Shown here in pieces: positions 1 to 11,502 of a stretch of DNA of 64,000 nt. The position numbers were made by a program, and so were the translations under genes. Origin of the DNA: Tamarix chinensis (lineage: Eukaryota > Streptophyta > Magnoliopsida > Caryophyllales > Tamaricaceae); NCBI GenBank assembly GCA_030549775.1, contig CM060175.1, positions 40,584,915 to 40,648,914 of the forward strand, given 5' to 3'. Each line of letters opens with the position of its first letter. Position 1 is the stretch's first letter. The notes beneath the pieces are model-generated. The model was not told the DNA's origin, searched no databases, and saw nothing but the letters and a program-made list of their open reading frames with translations.

Positions 1-559
1 ACTTTAAATTTTAAAGCTTATTATTATTATTATTTATTTATTATTATTCTCATTGATATTAGTTTTATTATCTTTGATATTATTATTATATTAGTATCAT
101 TATTATTATTAGGGTAAAGTCTTTAACCCTATATTATCAAGGGTTATAATATCTCTATTATTTTTATGTCTTTAGGAAAGTTAGAATTTTGTTAAAGTTA
201 TTTTATTAATATGTTATTATTTGGTCAAAGCCCTAAGGAGGCGTAGGAACGTGCTCCAAGACCGGTGTCGTTTCAGGTAAGGGGTGCTAAGGCCTTTTAT
301 GTGCTAATGTGCACTGTGTGATTCATATGCTATGCATTCTATGTTTATGATTATTAATTATGCCGTATATGATATGACGTGGAGTTGAAGTATGTTTTCG
401 TATGGCATGTGTATTATTTGTGTATGACCCTGTAAGACATGCATTTGAGGACGTTGATATGATTTTATGTGGGAGAAAGGATGAAAAAAGAGGATGGAGA
501 AAGAAGTTGATTAAGGGATGTGAGTTGACCTAAGTATTCCATTGATTCATGAGTAAAGG

Positions 560-1230
560 AATAAAATGGAGAATTTTAGGGTTTCGTGTGTGAGAATCTG
601 ATTTATGATTTTTGAGGTTTTGGTATGGAGAATATAATTTATGGTTTTATATGGGGAAGTTTAATTTATGGTTTTGTATGGTTTTGTGGGAGACAATATA
701 ATTTATGATGTTATATGGGAGAATTGAATTTATGGTTTGTTAGGGAGAATCTAATTTAAGACGTTATTTGGGGAGAATGTAATTTATGACATTATATGGG
801 AGAACCTAATTTATGATTTGATTGGGAGAATCTAATTTATGATTTGTTTGGGGGAATCCAATTAATCCAAATTATGGTTTTGCTTGGGAGATTCTAATTT
901 ATGATTTTATGTGGGAAAATCTAACTTATAGTCTTGTATGGGAGAATCTAATTTGTGGTTATGAAAGGGGAGAATCTAATCAATTGTATTACGTGGAAAA
1001 ATCTTTGGGTTTTATATGATTTGAATCTTTGTGTTGGTATGGATTGAATTTAGGGTTCTGTGTGAATGAATCTTTAGGTTGTATATGGTTTGAACTTAGG
1101 GTTTGGTAAGGATGGATACTTAGTTTGGTATGGATGAATCATTGGGTTTTATATTGTTTGAATCTAGGGTTTGGTATGAATGAATCTTTGGGTTATGTGG
1201 AATGAATTTAGGGTTTTGTATGATGAGATT
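560..1230 (+). repeat. Degenerate tandem repeats inside LTR
   Basis: A run of imperfect units of roughly 25-35 bp. The first half repeats the theme GGGAGAATCTAATTTATG with a variable T/G-rich spacer. The second half drifts to GGGTTTTGTATGGATGAATC. The run sits between the donor-like GGTAAG block and the hairpin arrays, where the other LTR copies carry different minisatellites. No coding role is seen. Confidence 0.7.
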
Positions 1231-1670
1231 TTGGGTTTTGCATAATGGTTAATGGTTGTATGGTGGTATTAGGGTTTGCATGGAAGTTAATAATTGCATG
1301 GGATGTGTAAAGTTTGTATGAGAGTAAGGTTTACGTATGGAACACTGATTTGGGATTTGAGGAAAGTAATGTAAGTGTTGTTTGGGTGATTGAACATTTG
1401 AAGGGAAAATAGTGCGTGGAGCATTATATGGGTACGTAGGAAACCGAGCTAGGGTTCGTGTGGATAATTAGGGTTTGGTGCAACTGCTTAGGATTTTTGC
1501 GGTATCAGGTGTTTTTTGGTGATTAAAGTGGAGTCATGAGGATGGAATTTATGAGTTGCAATGTGTGAAGTGTTAAAGGAGTGGTTCATGCATGTCTAGG
1601 GTGAAAGCCGTTGAATAAGATACTTAAGACACTAATTATTTAAAGTGGAAGATCGTTGAGACGGGACCAA

Positions 1671-1793
1671 CCGATCCACCGGTTCGAAATAGTGGTTAGG
1701 GTGTTTACCCTATGTGTGACCGATCCACCGGCTATAATAGTGGTTAGGACATGATGTCCTATGCGTAACCGATCCACCAGTTATAATAGTGGG
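1671..1793 (+). repeat. LTR hairpin array, set 1
   Basis: Three copies of a CCAC-loop-GTGG dyad (core GATCCACCGG...ATAATAGTGG) alternate with two AGG dyads. The AGG dyads are AGGGTGTTTACCCT at 1698-1711 and AGGACATGATGTCCT at 1746-1760. Both form perfect short stems although their arm sequences differ. A spacer with AAGACACTAATTATTTAAAG lies just upstream, and an equivalent spacer precedes the arrays of the other LTR copies. Confidence 0.8.
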
Positions 1794-1888
1794 GGTTCCC
1801 GAGCTCAACAACCGCAAATTAGAGTTTTGCTAAAATGCCTAAAAGATACTAATTACTTACAGTGGAACACCATGCGTGCCGGAGCCAA

Positions 1889-2012
1889 CCGATCCACCGG
1901 TTAGGAATAGTGGTTAGGACGCGTAGTCCTATGTGTATCCGATCCACCGGCTATAATAGTGGTTAGGGTGTGACACCCTATGCGCCTCCGATCCACCGGC
2001 TATAATAGTGGG
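1889..2012 (+). repeat. LTR hairpin array, set 2
   Basis: A second set of the same composite unit: three CCAC-loop-GTGG dyads separated by AGGACGCGTAGTCCT (1916-1930) and AGGGTGTGACACCCT (1965-1979). The two stems again differ from each other yet remain fully paired. It is separated from set 1 by a spacer ending AAAAGATACTAATTACTTAC that also occurs in the LTR at 5246-9515. Confidence 0.8.
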
Positions 2013-2227
2013 GGCTTCCGTTTTCGCATGGATTTGATAAAAAGATATGATGTGTATCGAATTCCGATAAAAGATTAATTAAGTAATTAATCTGGACTAT
2101 GTTTGGGCCTTTATGTATGTACCTGAATGATTGGTCGATATTATGACATGATGATGGTTATGTCCTTTTATTATTATGCATGAATTTATGTGCTTATGTG
2201 TTGGCCTTAGTACTCGGTTACCTTACT

Positions 2228-2244
2228 CAGTACGTAGCGTACTG
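2228..2244. repeat. LTR 3'-region palindrome CAGTACG/CGTACTG
   Basis: CAGTACG, a 3-base loop TAG, then CGTACTG: a perfect 7-bp inverted repeat. Equivalent dyads lie at 9002-9018 (one arm degraded) and, on the minus strand, at 29924-29940, where both arms have changed together. Confidence 0.75.
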
Positions 2245-2694
2245 ATCACCCTTTTTATGGGTGCTGCTCATTCCCACGAGTAGTATGCCCTTCTGATTTG
2301 TGCAGGTGGGCGAGATATCAGTTGGGGCTGAGTGTTGAGCATATTTGGCTCGAGATTCAAGAGAGTTGTGGCCATATTATAGTCTTTATATGACTCTAAT
2401 TCTTTTTGTTAATCTTTTATCGGTTGTAAGTTTAATTCTCTTTTGGAAATGAATTACATTTCTTGATGCGAACTCTGATTTTGTTTTACAACCGTTTAAT
2501 GCTTATTCGGAAATTGAATTGTATTGATTATTTCTTTTCTTAGCCTTAGCACTTGGTACTGGAACGGTCAGAGAGAACCGGTCTGGTACTAAGTGTGGCG
2601 GTAACACTTCCAGAATTCACAGGTTTTCAGTGCTTCTAATTTAATTGCTTCCGCTTTTAAGAAAAAAAAAATTAGTGAATTTTGGGGTGTTACA

Positions 2695-3357
2695 GTTTAT
2701 ATTGTATGACTTGCATGTATTACTATATTTCTATAGCTCCATGATTTTCATGCAAGCATTTCATGTTCTACATGAGTTATCCGTTATGATATCACCATGT
2801 TTTTATATGACTTCAATATGTTGCATGAACCTTATCATATTGTGGGTAGTTTGTTTTACCAGTATTTCACCGTACTAATATTGCACTTGTGTGGCCACTG
2901 AGATGATCCAGCTTCTGGTCTAGGGAGTAGAGGAAAATTTATAGGGTTACAACTCTCAGTTAGAGTATAGTAAGGGTGATGATGTGGGTCATTAGCAGGT
3001 CATTGATTGGTGTTGGAGGTTTATGATTATACCTAAGAGTTAGGCTAATCGATTATTAGTATTCTGCCTACTGCGTTAAGGTATTTTATATTTTGGGTTA
3101 TTTAAACTCTTGTGCTATCAAGTTTATTCTATCTATAATATTGTTCTAGCCCTTATTATTCTATATTATCACATTATTGTGATCATGCATTCTTTTATTT
3201 CTTGTTCCATTTTGCCATGTATCGGGCATGAGTTAAATGATGATCACACCTTTTTCATGGTTGATGTGGCAATAACATTCCCTAATTTTGATTTTCAAAT
3301 ACTTCTGTGTTGTTTTAAAAATAAAAATTTCAAGTTCAAAAATTAGGGGGTGTTATA
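2695..3357 (+). mobile_element. Host gypsy element: 3' end of its 5' LTR
   Basis: An A+T-rich stretch ending GGGGGTGTTATA at 3346-3357, followed after two bases by a primer-binding-site-like sequence. This is the normal order of a 5' LTR end. Its left boundary is obscured by the LTR that ends at 2694. Small open frames here (for example 2645-2878 and 3110-3346) show no recognisable domain and are not treated as genes. Confidence 0.5.
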
Positions 3358-3359
3358 AG

Positions 3360-3373
3360 TTAGTATCAAAACT
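3360..3373 (+). other. Primer-binding site, tRNA-Met type (decayed)
   Basis: TTAGTATCAAAACT directly follows the LTR end. It resembles the complement of the 3' end of initiator tRNA-Met, the usual primer of plant gypsy elements, with G-to-A changes. This fixes the element as + strand. Confidence 0.6.
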
Positions 3374-3639
3374 TATGGTTTTAAATCCTAAAGTTATTTT
3401 GCAAAAATGAATTTCTTTGGATTCATCAAAGCTAGTAGAATTCAGTTTAGTGTGTGAGTGAGTCCTGGTTTGGGTTAGGAGTTAGCCTTAATTTTATAAG
3501 GACTAACTTGTAGCCTTATGTGTAATGTGCTACCTTCATGTATACTAATAGTGTGGTTAGTATTCGATTCCCTTCTAACACAACTTAGCATTCTAGGGCT
3601 TCAATAACTTTGAATCCGTGTCTCAAGCATTTCATGGAG

Positions 3640-4560
3640 ACAGTTGGAGCATTCATGAAGTGTCAAATTTAGTGTGAGGAGGTTCCACAACTGCAGCCTC
3701 CACCTCCTTTTCCGGTGCCGCCACCAAAGGTTTGGCTTCGTTGGGTCGATATTCATTGCCCTTCGATCTTTAATAATTAGGAGGACTTGGATATGTTGGA
3801 AAGATGGCTAAGGGATTCTGAGAAGATCTTTACGGCCACTGGTTGCCTAGAGAATAGGCATGTAGATATTAGGATATACCATCTATAGGGTCACATTGAT
3901 GAGTGGTGGAGAGGTTAGCAACTAAGGTAAGCCACTACAGACCAATAGGAGGCCTTCGTTAATATGCTAAAGGCTCAGTTCTATCCTACTTACCTAATCC
4001 TAACAAAGTACAATGAGTTCATGGCGTTGTGTTAAGGAACGTCTTTAGTGGAGGAACACTATATCCATTTATTTGGACCTAGTCAGCTTTGCTCTATAGG
4101 TTGACACCAATGAGGGGGTGAAAGTGCATCATTTCTAGCTTGGGTTGAGTCTAACACTTTAAGAGATACTTGTGAGTATTCGTGCATAGGACATTTAGGC
4201 TTTATAGAATTATACCTTGAAGGCATCGGTAATTGCTCAAGCCCATAGTGACTAGGCAGGGCTCAAGCAGAGTTTTGAGGGCAATCAGCGCCACTAGGGA
4301 GAGAAGAGGTTTCAAACCTCAGGTAGTCATCAGTTGAGAGTGGTACCTCACTTTGGATGGCAATTAAGTCAACTGGGTGTGATGCATTTCATCTGCGAGC
4401 AGTCTGGTAAAAATCACCAAGGAAAGGATTGTGTTGGATAGCTGGTTTAGTGTCATGGTTGAGGCTGATTGGGCCATCATTGGTTTGAGTGTCAATCCAT
4501 TGGGGGTAGTTCTCTACAAGGACAGGCACGCTCACAGGGTGGAATGGCACAAATACCTCC
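3640..4560 (+). pseudogene. Host gypsy element: gag pseudogene
   Basis: Conceptual translation around 3781-4240 gives a clear Retrotrans_gag domain. Readable pieces include LDMLERWLRDSEKIFTATGC, then a DEWW motif, then FYPTYLILTKYNEF, broken by several in-frame stops and shifts. A zinc-knuckle relic follows at about 4388-4432 with Cys, His and Cys in place but Ser at the second Cys position. Many stops are TAG or TGA where one C-to-T change would explain them, the signature of methylated-cytosine decay. Not functional. Confidence 0.8.
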
Positions 4561-4689
4561 AGATCAAAAGCTCGGCTGACTGATAGTGGAGCTAGCAGGA
4601 CTACTCCGTAGTCGAGGATGCACGGGCCCTGTGTTTTTCAGTAAAGGCAAGGCACAGGCAATGCTGCAAGACCACCTCTAGGCAGTCAC

Positions 4690-5018
4690 CTAAATTTGAT
4701 GAGTCAATTAGAGGTTGACCAGTAGATTGATGTCATCACGGGTACTTCACAATTTCTTCCCTTCTTACTTACATGTTGTTTAACTCAAGTGATTTGCATT
4801 CCTTCGTGTCTACTACTTTCATAGCTAGGATAGCTATGATTCCTTTTAATAGGGTAGAGACTACTATTGTGCTCTCATTTGAGGATAAACTTCCATGTTT
4901 TAGGCTATATAGAGATGTGGCCTTAGTTGTTAGCTAGATTAAGCTTCTGGTAGACCTCATAGAGCTTGAGCTTTGGGACTTTGACGTTATCCTTAGGATG
5001 GATATGCTTGTGAGATAT
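4690..5018 (+). pseudogene. Host gypsy element: aspartic protease remnant
   Basis: The stretch after gag reads DVITGTSQFLPSYL, later VETTIVLSFEDKLP, and WDFDVILRMDML near 4978-5010. That order fits the retropepsin region and its C-terminal end in plant gypsy elements. Stops and shifts occur throughout. It joins abruptly to the end of the RT domain at about 5018, so the RT core (palm and fingers) has been deleted. Confidence 0.6.
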
Positions 5019-5247
5019 AGCAAGCTACTATAGATGGTTCATCGTAGACTTTACTAGGATTACTCATCCTTTGAGTACTTTGTTGAAGAAGACGGTATGT
5101 TTTGTTTGGGATGATAAGTGCATAGAGGCTTTTGAGGATCTCAAGAGGAGATTGAATTCAACTTCAGTGCTTACTTTATCATTATAAACAAAGGGATTTG
5201 AGATATATAGTGATACATCCAAATTTGGTATAGGGTGTGTGTTGATG
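5019..5247 (+). pseudogene. Host gypsy element: RT end and RNase H start
   Basis: Translation gives the RT thumb/connection region (readable pieces YRWFIVDFTRITHPLSTLLK and EAFEDLKRRLNSTSVLTL) followed by the start of RNase H (EIYSDTSKFGIGCVLM), in which the first catalytic Asp region is still visible. Reading stops at 5247 because the solo LTR 5246-9515 is inserted here. The frame resumes at 9516 with QHMKVATCTSHQLKEHE. Confidence 0.8.
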
Positions 5248-6362
5248 AAATGCTCCAAAAATTTTTAATTTTTAAGATTATATTTAAAAAAGGTTTTATT
5301 GGAAAATTTAATTTAATAAATTATTTTTACCAAAATAAAAGGAAATTTATTAGGGTAAATTAATAAGAAATTTTATAAATATTTTAATTAGAGGAAATTT
5401 GGGTATTTGAATTAATTAAAGACTTTAATTTAGGAATTTATTTAAATAAATTATTTTATTTAAATTAAGAAAGAGAAAATAGTTTCAAATTAATTTTAAT
5501 TTTATAAATAATTTAATTGAAGAAAATTAGAGTGATTTGCTAATTGAAAAGGAATTTATGGAAAATCTTTTAAAAATCCTAATTTAGCCTAAAATGGGAT
5601 TTAAATATTATTATTTTTAAATATCCCAAATATTTTAATTAATTTATTAAACCCAAACTTCCTATTTTTCTCTTCTCGTTTTTCCTTTTTCCTTTTCTTT
5701 CCTCCTTTTTCTTTCTTTTCCTTCTTCTTCTTTTCTTTTTCTTTTTCTTTCCCCGAATTGGGCCAGCCCAGCGACCTTGTCCCCTTTTCTCTTTTCTTTT
5801 CCTTCGGTGCGACCCAGCCCGCGCGATCGTCCTCCGTCCTCCCCCTCGCCGCGCCATGTTTTGACTCCTTCTTTCACTAGAGCGCTGCGTTTTGATTATT
5901 ACCTTTGTACCGTTGCGCTCGACAGCACCGGAACGCCGCTCTTCATTCTATTTTCCATCAAAACTCTATGTTTCATTTATTTTCCCCTCACCTCGCGCCG
6001 ACCTGTCATGTTTCCCCTTTCTTTTTCTTTTCTTTCTTTTCCCCCGACCGCCGCCTCATATCCTTCCTTCTTCCTCCCTTCTCTGCCATTGTCGAACCTG
6101 TAACCTCCACCCTCCCCGAAAATGGCGCCGCCGGCCATACGTGTTGTGACTAGCCTTTCTCCCGCCCATTCTCTTCCCCTCGACGCATACTCCAATTTGA
6201 ACTGCCCCACTACCCTTTTCTCCTCCACGTTTGCCCCCATTTCCCCTACGAAGGTCGGGCACGATTTGAAATCGTGCTGACCGACCAACACCATAACCGC
6301 CCCATTTCTCACCGGCTTTGACCTCCTAGTAACCTCCAGAACTCAAGCCTACCCTTCACCAC

Positions 6363-6370
6363 TATAAATA
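6363..6370 (+). promoter_or_regulatory. Putative TATA box of the LTR promoter
   Basis: TATAAATA within CACTATAAATACCCC, at the end of the pyrimidine-rich U3. The minus-strand LTR 29424-33850 has the equivalent TATAAATACCCC at 32957-32946, which supports it as the shared promoter. Confidence 0.6.
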
Positions 6371-7383
6371 CCCCTTGTATGGCCTGGTTTCGAGATTTTT
6401 TCCACGAAACCCTAAGTACAAGTCTATGTGCCACCGCAGCTTTAGACGCACCATTCTCCACCTTTAGCCGACCTCTCCGCCTTTTCTTCCTCCCAAACTC
6501 TTCCCTGCAACACCCTCTAATTAACTAAACCATTTGCAACCTTCGATTCTTCTCGCACGGGCCTCCATAACCGTGCAAAGTTTCATATTCCTCTCACCAT
6601 AATTTGTACTCCGAAACCTTAAACCACTGCCCACCACCACATCTTCCACTTCTACCACCCTCTGAACCACTCAAAAACTCCTGCTAATTCTCCTCCACCG
6701 ACCCATAAACTTCTTTTCTTTTTCTCCTTCCCCCTTCCCTCTTTTTCTTCATTTTTTCCCCTTTTAAATCAATTTTCCGGCCACCTCCGGGCACCACCGC
6801 CGGTGCCACCCATCCTCGCCAACTCAAGATGAAACCCTAGACCTTTTCAACACTTCCTTTCAATTTATTGAGAATTATTTTGCTCTTATCCTAATTTTTA
6901 ATGTTAATTAAATTTTAATTATTATTATTATTGTTATCAACTATTATCTAATTGCTAAATTTTGTTGACAGGTTTGGGAGTATTCTTGAGTTAAATAAAT
7001 TATTATTCTTGAATTTTAGTTATTTAATGGAATTATTACATGTTTACTATTATTATTAATATTATTATTATTAGGGTAATTATTTATTTAATATTGTAAT
7101 TATTTCAGGGGGGTCGAAACCTCTAATTTTAATTAGGTCTCACACCCTTGCTTTTTATTACTATTATTATCATTTTTAACATTATTACTAATTATATTAT
7201 TATTATTATCTTTATTAACTTTTATATTATAAGTATATATATAGTATTAATATCATTATTACCATTATTGAATAGTATTATTATTAAATGGGGTGGTTTC
7301 GAAAGCCACTTTGTAATTTTAAGATTTATGGTATTATTAATATTAATATTATACCAATAAGAGTATTATTAATAATACTTTAC

Positions 7384-7495
<112 letters not shown>

Positions 7496-8029
7496 ATTTT
7501 GGGTGAAGGGTAGAAACCCTTATATCACCACTCTTTTCGAATGAAAATAGTAATTTATTTGTATTTTTAAGTAATATTTTGTATAGTTAATTATTGTGTA
7601 ATATGGTGTTAATTAAAAACCAAGTCTTAGAATACGTTAGGGAATAATAAATTTTTAGGAGGGAGCCTAATTCTAGTATATTTTTATATAATAGGTGAAC
7701 CTAGTCAAATCCCTCAAGCGGAATAGGAGCGTGCACCAAGATCGGTGACAGTTTAGGTAAGGGTGTTACTAAGGCCATTTGTGTGTTTATATGCATTATG
7801 TGCTTCATTTGCCATGTATTCTATGTTTATCATTATTAATTATTTCGTATGTGGTATAAAGTGGAGTTGAAGTATGTTGGTATGAATAAATTGTGGCATA
7901 AGAATTATGTGTATATTTATGTTATTATTATTGTATGATATGGCCTTAAGACATGCATGTTAGGGTTGTGAAATAATGATGGGGAGTGTAACAATGTGGT
8001 GTTAGGGTTTTGCATGAAATGGCATGGTG

Positions 8030-8390
8030 TTAGGTTTTTGCATGAAATGGCATGGTGTTAGAGTTTTGTATGAAATGATATGGGTTAGAGTTTTGCATGA
8101 AATAGTATGGTGCTAGGGTTTGCATGGAAGTATGTCTACGTGGAGCTATGGTTTGCACATGAATTAGAGTTTGCATGGGAGTGTGGTATACGTTGAGTTA
8201 GGGTTTGCATATGAATTAGGGTTTGCATGTGAATTCGGGTTTGTATGGAAACATGTTTACGTGGAGTTAGGGTTTGCATGGAAGTGTGGTTTACGTGGAG
8301 TTAAGGCTTGCATGGGAGCTAGAGTTTGCATGGAAGTGTGGTTTAAGTGGAGTTAGGGTTTGCATGGAGTTAGGGTTGCATGGAGTTAGT
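8030..8390 (+). repeat. Degenerate tandem repeats inside LTR
   Basis: About ten imperfect units built on GGGTTTGCATGGAAGTGTGG and GTTTACGTGGAGTTA. The repeats occupy the same LTR interval as those at 560-1230 and 17330-18590 but have a different unit. Confidence 0.8.
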
Positions 8391-8474
8391 CATGCATGTC
8401 TGGAAAAATGTTTGTGAATAAAATATTTAAGACACTAATATTTTAAAGTGGAAGATTATTGAGCCAAGTCCAGA

Positions 8475-8757
8475 CCAATCCACCGGTTATAATAGTGGTT
8501 AGGACATGAGGTCCTATATGTGACCGGCCCACCGGTAATAATAGTGGGGTGACTCAAGCTCAATAAACACAAACCTGAATTGTTAAAGCTCTTAAAAGAT
8601 ACTAATTACTTACAAACACCATGCGAGTAGGAACCAGACCGGTCCACCGGTCAGGAATAGTGGTTAGGGTTTTACCCTATATGTAACCGATCCACCAGTA
8701 ATAATAGTGGTTAGGGCATGATGTCCTATGTGTGACTGGCCCACCAGTTATAATAGT
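8475..8757 (+). repeat. LTR hairpin arrays (two sets)
   Basis: The same composite unit as at 1671-2012. AGG dyads are AGGACATGAGGTCCT (8501-8515), AGGGTTTTACCCT (8666-8678) and AGGGCATGATGTCCT (8713-8727, one G-U pair). CCAC...GTGG dyads lie between and outside them. A spacer containing AAAAGATACTAATTACTTAC separates the two sets, as in 1671-2012. Confidence 0.8.
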
Positions 8758-9001
8758 GGGGTGTTTCTATACTCACATGGTTTTAATAAAAGGCATGATG
8801 TGTATCGACTTACGATAAAAGAAAGATTAAATAATTAATTTGGACCTTGTTGGGCCTTATGTGTGGGCTTGTGGATGATAGGCTATGGATTTCTCTATAC
8901 GCTTTTATGTATCATATGTGTAGTTTGAAATTGTATGTTGATTATTATCCTGCATGATTTGATGTGTTTATGTGTCGGCCTTAGTGCTCGGTTACCTTAC
9001 T

Positions 9002-9018
9002 CAGTACGTAGCATACTA
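9002..9018. repeat. LTR 3'-region dyad, degraded copy
   Basis: CAGTACGTAGCATACTA occupies the position of the perfect palindrome at 2228-2244; the right arm carries two changes. Confidence 0.6.
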
Positions 9019-9515
9019 ATCATCCGTTTCATGGGTGCTGCTCATTCCCACGAGTAGTATGCCCTTCTAACTTTGTGCAGGTGGGCGAGACATCAGTCGG
9101 GGCTATGTGTTGAGCTCGTTTTGGCTCAAGGTTTGAGATTTGTGGCCATATTTATTCTTTATGCAATGTATTTCCTTTTATTAGTTCTTTTGTATCGGAT
9201 TTATCCATTTTGATTTATTACTGTGTATTGAGTATTTCAAATGAATATTTTATCGGTTGTAAGCTTATATCTTTTGGAAATGAATTATAATTCTCTATTC
9301 GTACTCTGATTTTGTTTTACAACCGAGTTTAGTTTGTCTTGACTTATAATTGATCGTTAATATTTTCTTTAGCCTTAGCACTTGGTGCTGAAACGGTCGG
9401 AGAGAACCGGTTTGGTACCAAGTGTGGCGGTAACATCCCTAGAATTCATGGGTTTTAAATTAAGTACTTTAATTACTTCTGCTTTAAAAAAAATAGTGAA
9501 TTTTGAGGTGTTACA

Positions 9516-11359
9516 GATGCAACATATGAAGGTAGCGACCTGTACTTCTCACCAATTAAAGGAGCATGAGTAGAACTATCCTACACACAACCTTGAGCTA
9601 GCTGCGATAGTTTTTTCTTTGAAGATCTAGAGACATTACCTATATGGAGTATAGTGTAAGTTCTATACGGACCATATGAGCCTCACGTACATCTTCACGT
9701 AATGAGAATTGAACATGAGATAAAGGAGATGGTTGGATTTGGTGAATGAATATGACTTAGAGTTGACCTACCACAAGGATAAGGCCAACGTTATAGCATA
9801 TGCTGTCAGTAGGAATACTTCACATGTCTTGGGTTCGCTCGTAGTGTCATATTAGATCTAGAGAGATCTTCAGGAGTTGAGCATGGAGATCATTAGACTC
9901 AAGGATCTTAAGACGAGGATGAGTACCCTCACGATCACCCCTACCATCTTTGATAAGATTTGAGCTTCTCAACCTAGAGATATCAAGCTTAAGTGGATTA
10001 AGAAGGCAATTCCAAGGGTAGAGTAGTGGGATTTGAAAATTTTGAGGATGGTAGCATTCGTTTCCAAGGGCGGTGGTGTGTTCTGTAGAGTTGTGGGGAA
10101 CTTAAGGGGAGGATCCTATAAGAGGGTCATCATGCACCTTATTCCATCCATCTTAGAGGGGATAAGATGTATAAGGATTTGATATGGATCTAATGGTGGG
10201 CCCATATGAAGCGAGTGGTTGCAGACTTATGGCCCAGTGCTTGACGTGTTAGAAGGTTAAGGTGGAATAGAAGCATCCAGTAGGTTTATTTTATCTATTA
10301 GAAGTTCCCGAGTGGAAATAGGATAGTGTGTCAATGGACTTCATGGTTGGATTATCTAAAACCCGTAGCGGTTCAAATTTAATTTGGGTTGTGATTGACT
10401 GATTGACTAAGGCAGCGGTATTCATACCAACGAAGTAGACTTAGAGTATAGAGAAAATGGCTAATGCTTACAGGAAGCATGTGGTTCTGTACCATGAGGT
10501 GCCTAAGGACATTATGTCAGACTGAGATTGCAGATTTTTTTTACACTTCTAGCAGAAGTTATAAGCTACCCTAAGTTAAGCATAGCTTTCCATCCAACTA
10601 TAGATGGGCAAACTGAGCATACTATTCATATATTAGAGGATATGCTTTAGGCTTGCATTCTTGAGTTTCAAGGCAATCGGGAGGATCACATAGATTTGGT
10701 AGAGTTCTCCTACAACAACAGTCATCATGTAAGAATAGGGATGCCACTTTTCAAGGAACTTTATGGATGGAAGTGTCGTAGTCTCATGTATTAGAGTGAC
10801 TCTAGTGAGATGGTTCTATTGGGACCAGAGATAGTAGAGGACACTGCCGGGCAGATCAAGATGATTCAAGACCGAATGAAGGAAAACCATAATAGGAAGA
10901 AGATTTATGCAAATCTACAAAGGACGACATATGAGTTTGAGGTAGGCAATAAAGTTCTTCTAAGGGTTTTGCCAACCAAGGGAGTGATGAGTTTTGGTCC
11001 TAAGGGTAAGCTTAGCCCAAGGTTCATTAGGCCATACAAGATTTTAGATTAGATTAGAGAGGTTTCTTACCATATTGCCTTACCAGTGGAGCTTTTGTGC
11101 ATGCGTAACGCTTTCCACATCTCTCAATTGAGGAGGTACGTGTTGGATCTATCGCATATAATTCAACTAAAGAAAATTGATCTTGATTAGACGTTGACAT
11201 ACAAGAAGCGCCCACCGAGGATCCTGGATTCCAATACCTGGGAGATGCATTTGAAGATCATCCCACTCATGAAGGTCTTATGGTCACTACATGGGGTAAA
11301 GGAGGCCATTTACATGTCCGAGGAGGAGATCATGATGAAGCATCCAGAGTTGTTCATTT
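9516..11359 (+). pseudogene. Host gypsy element: RNase H end, integrase, chromodomain-like tail
   Basis: This resumes the host reading interrupted by the solo LTR. Pieces in order: RNase H (THNLELAAIVFSLKI, KFYTDHMSLTYIF, RRWLDLVNEYDLELTYHKD), a decayed integrase core (about 10130-10760), the integrase C-terminal region open at 10810-11052 (VGNKVLLRVLPTKGVMSFGP, LSPRFIRPYKIL), and a chromodomain-type tail (PPRILDSNTW, PLMKVLWSLH, EEEIMMKHPELF) to the stop at about 11359. The VKVLW-type tail places it among chromodomain gypsy elements (Tekay/Del-like). Stops throughout make it non-functional. Confidence 0.82.
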
Positions 11360-11502
11360 AGGTGTGTTGCACGGGTAATATCGCCTCTTTCAAAGGGTTA
11401 GTACCCATTTCTTGTGTATATTATATTCTTTTGGTTGATGGCTTAGGGTTTACTTATTTTTTGAGCTTACAACAATGTGTTTCTTTTGTGGAATTCAAGG
11501 AC

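Larger units (their letters stand above)
1..2694 (+). mobile_element. Long gypsy-type LTR, 3' part (left end outside window)
   Basis: This is the 3' portion of an LTR of the same family as 5246-9515, 15067-20232 and (minus) 29424-33850. It ends in GGGGTGTTACA at 2684-2694, the expected TG..CA-type LTR terminus. Landmarks shared with the other copies, in order: an ATT-rich start, a GACCGGTG-type block followed by CAGGTAAGG (274-282), degenerate tandem repeats (about 560-1230), hairpin arrays (1671-2012), a CAGTACG dyad (2228-2244), TGTGCAG at 2298-2304, and the block from about 2540 that holds the phrases CACTTGGTACTGG and AAGTGTGGCGGTAAC. No internal coding region follows directly, so it may be a solo LTR or the 3' LTR of an element lying to the left. 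The flanking duplication cannot be checked because the left end is missing. Confidence 0.8.

Noticed and set aside
1671..2012. Possible CRISPR-like array
   Set aside because: Repeats are short, diverged and dyad-bearing with related spacers, inside a plant LTR. No spacer-like unique sequences or cas genes.
5639..6312. Lys/Arg/Glu-rich and Pro-rich frames
   Set aside because: The same compositional effect in the U3 of the nested solo LTR.
10810..11052. 80-codon frame as an independent gene
   Set aside because: It is the integrase C-terminal region of the host gypsy element between two stops.
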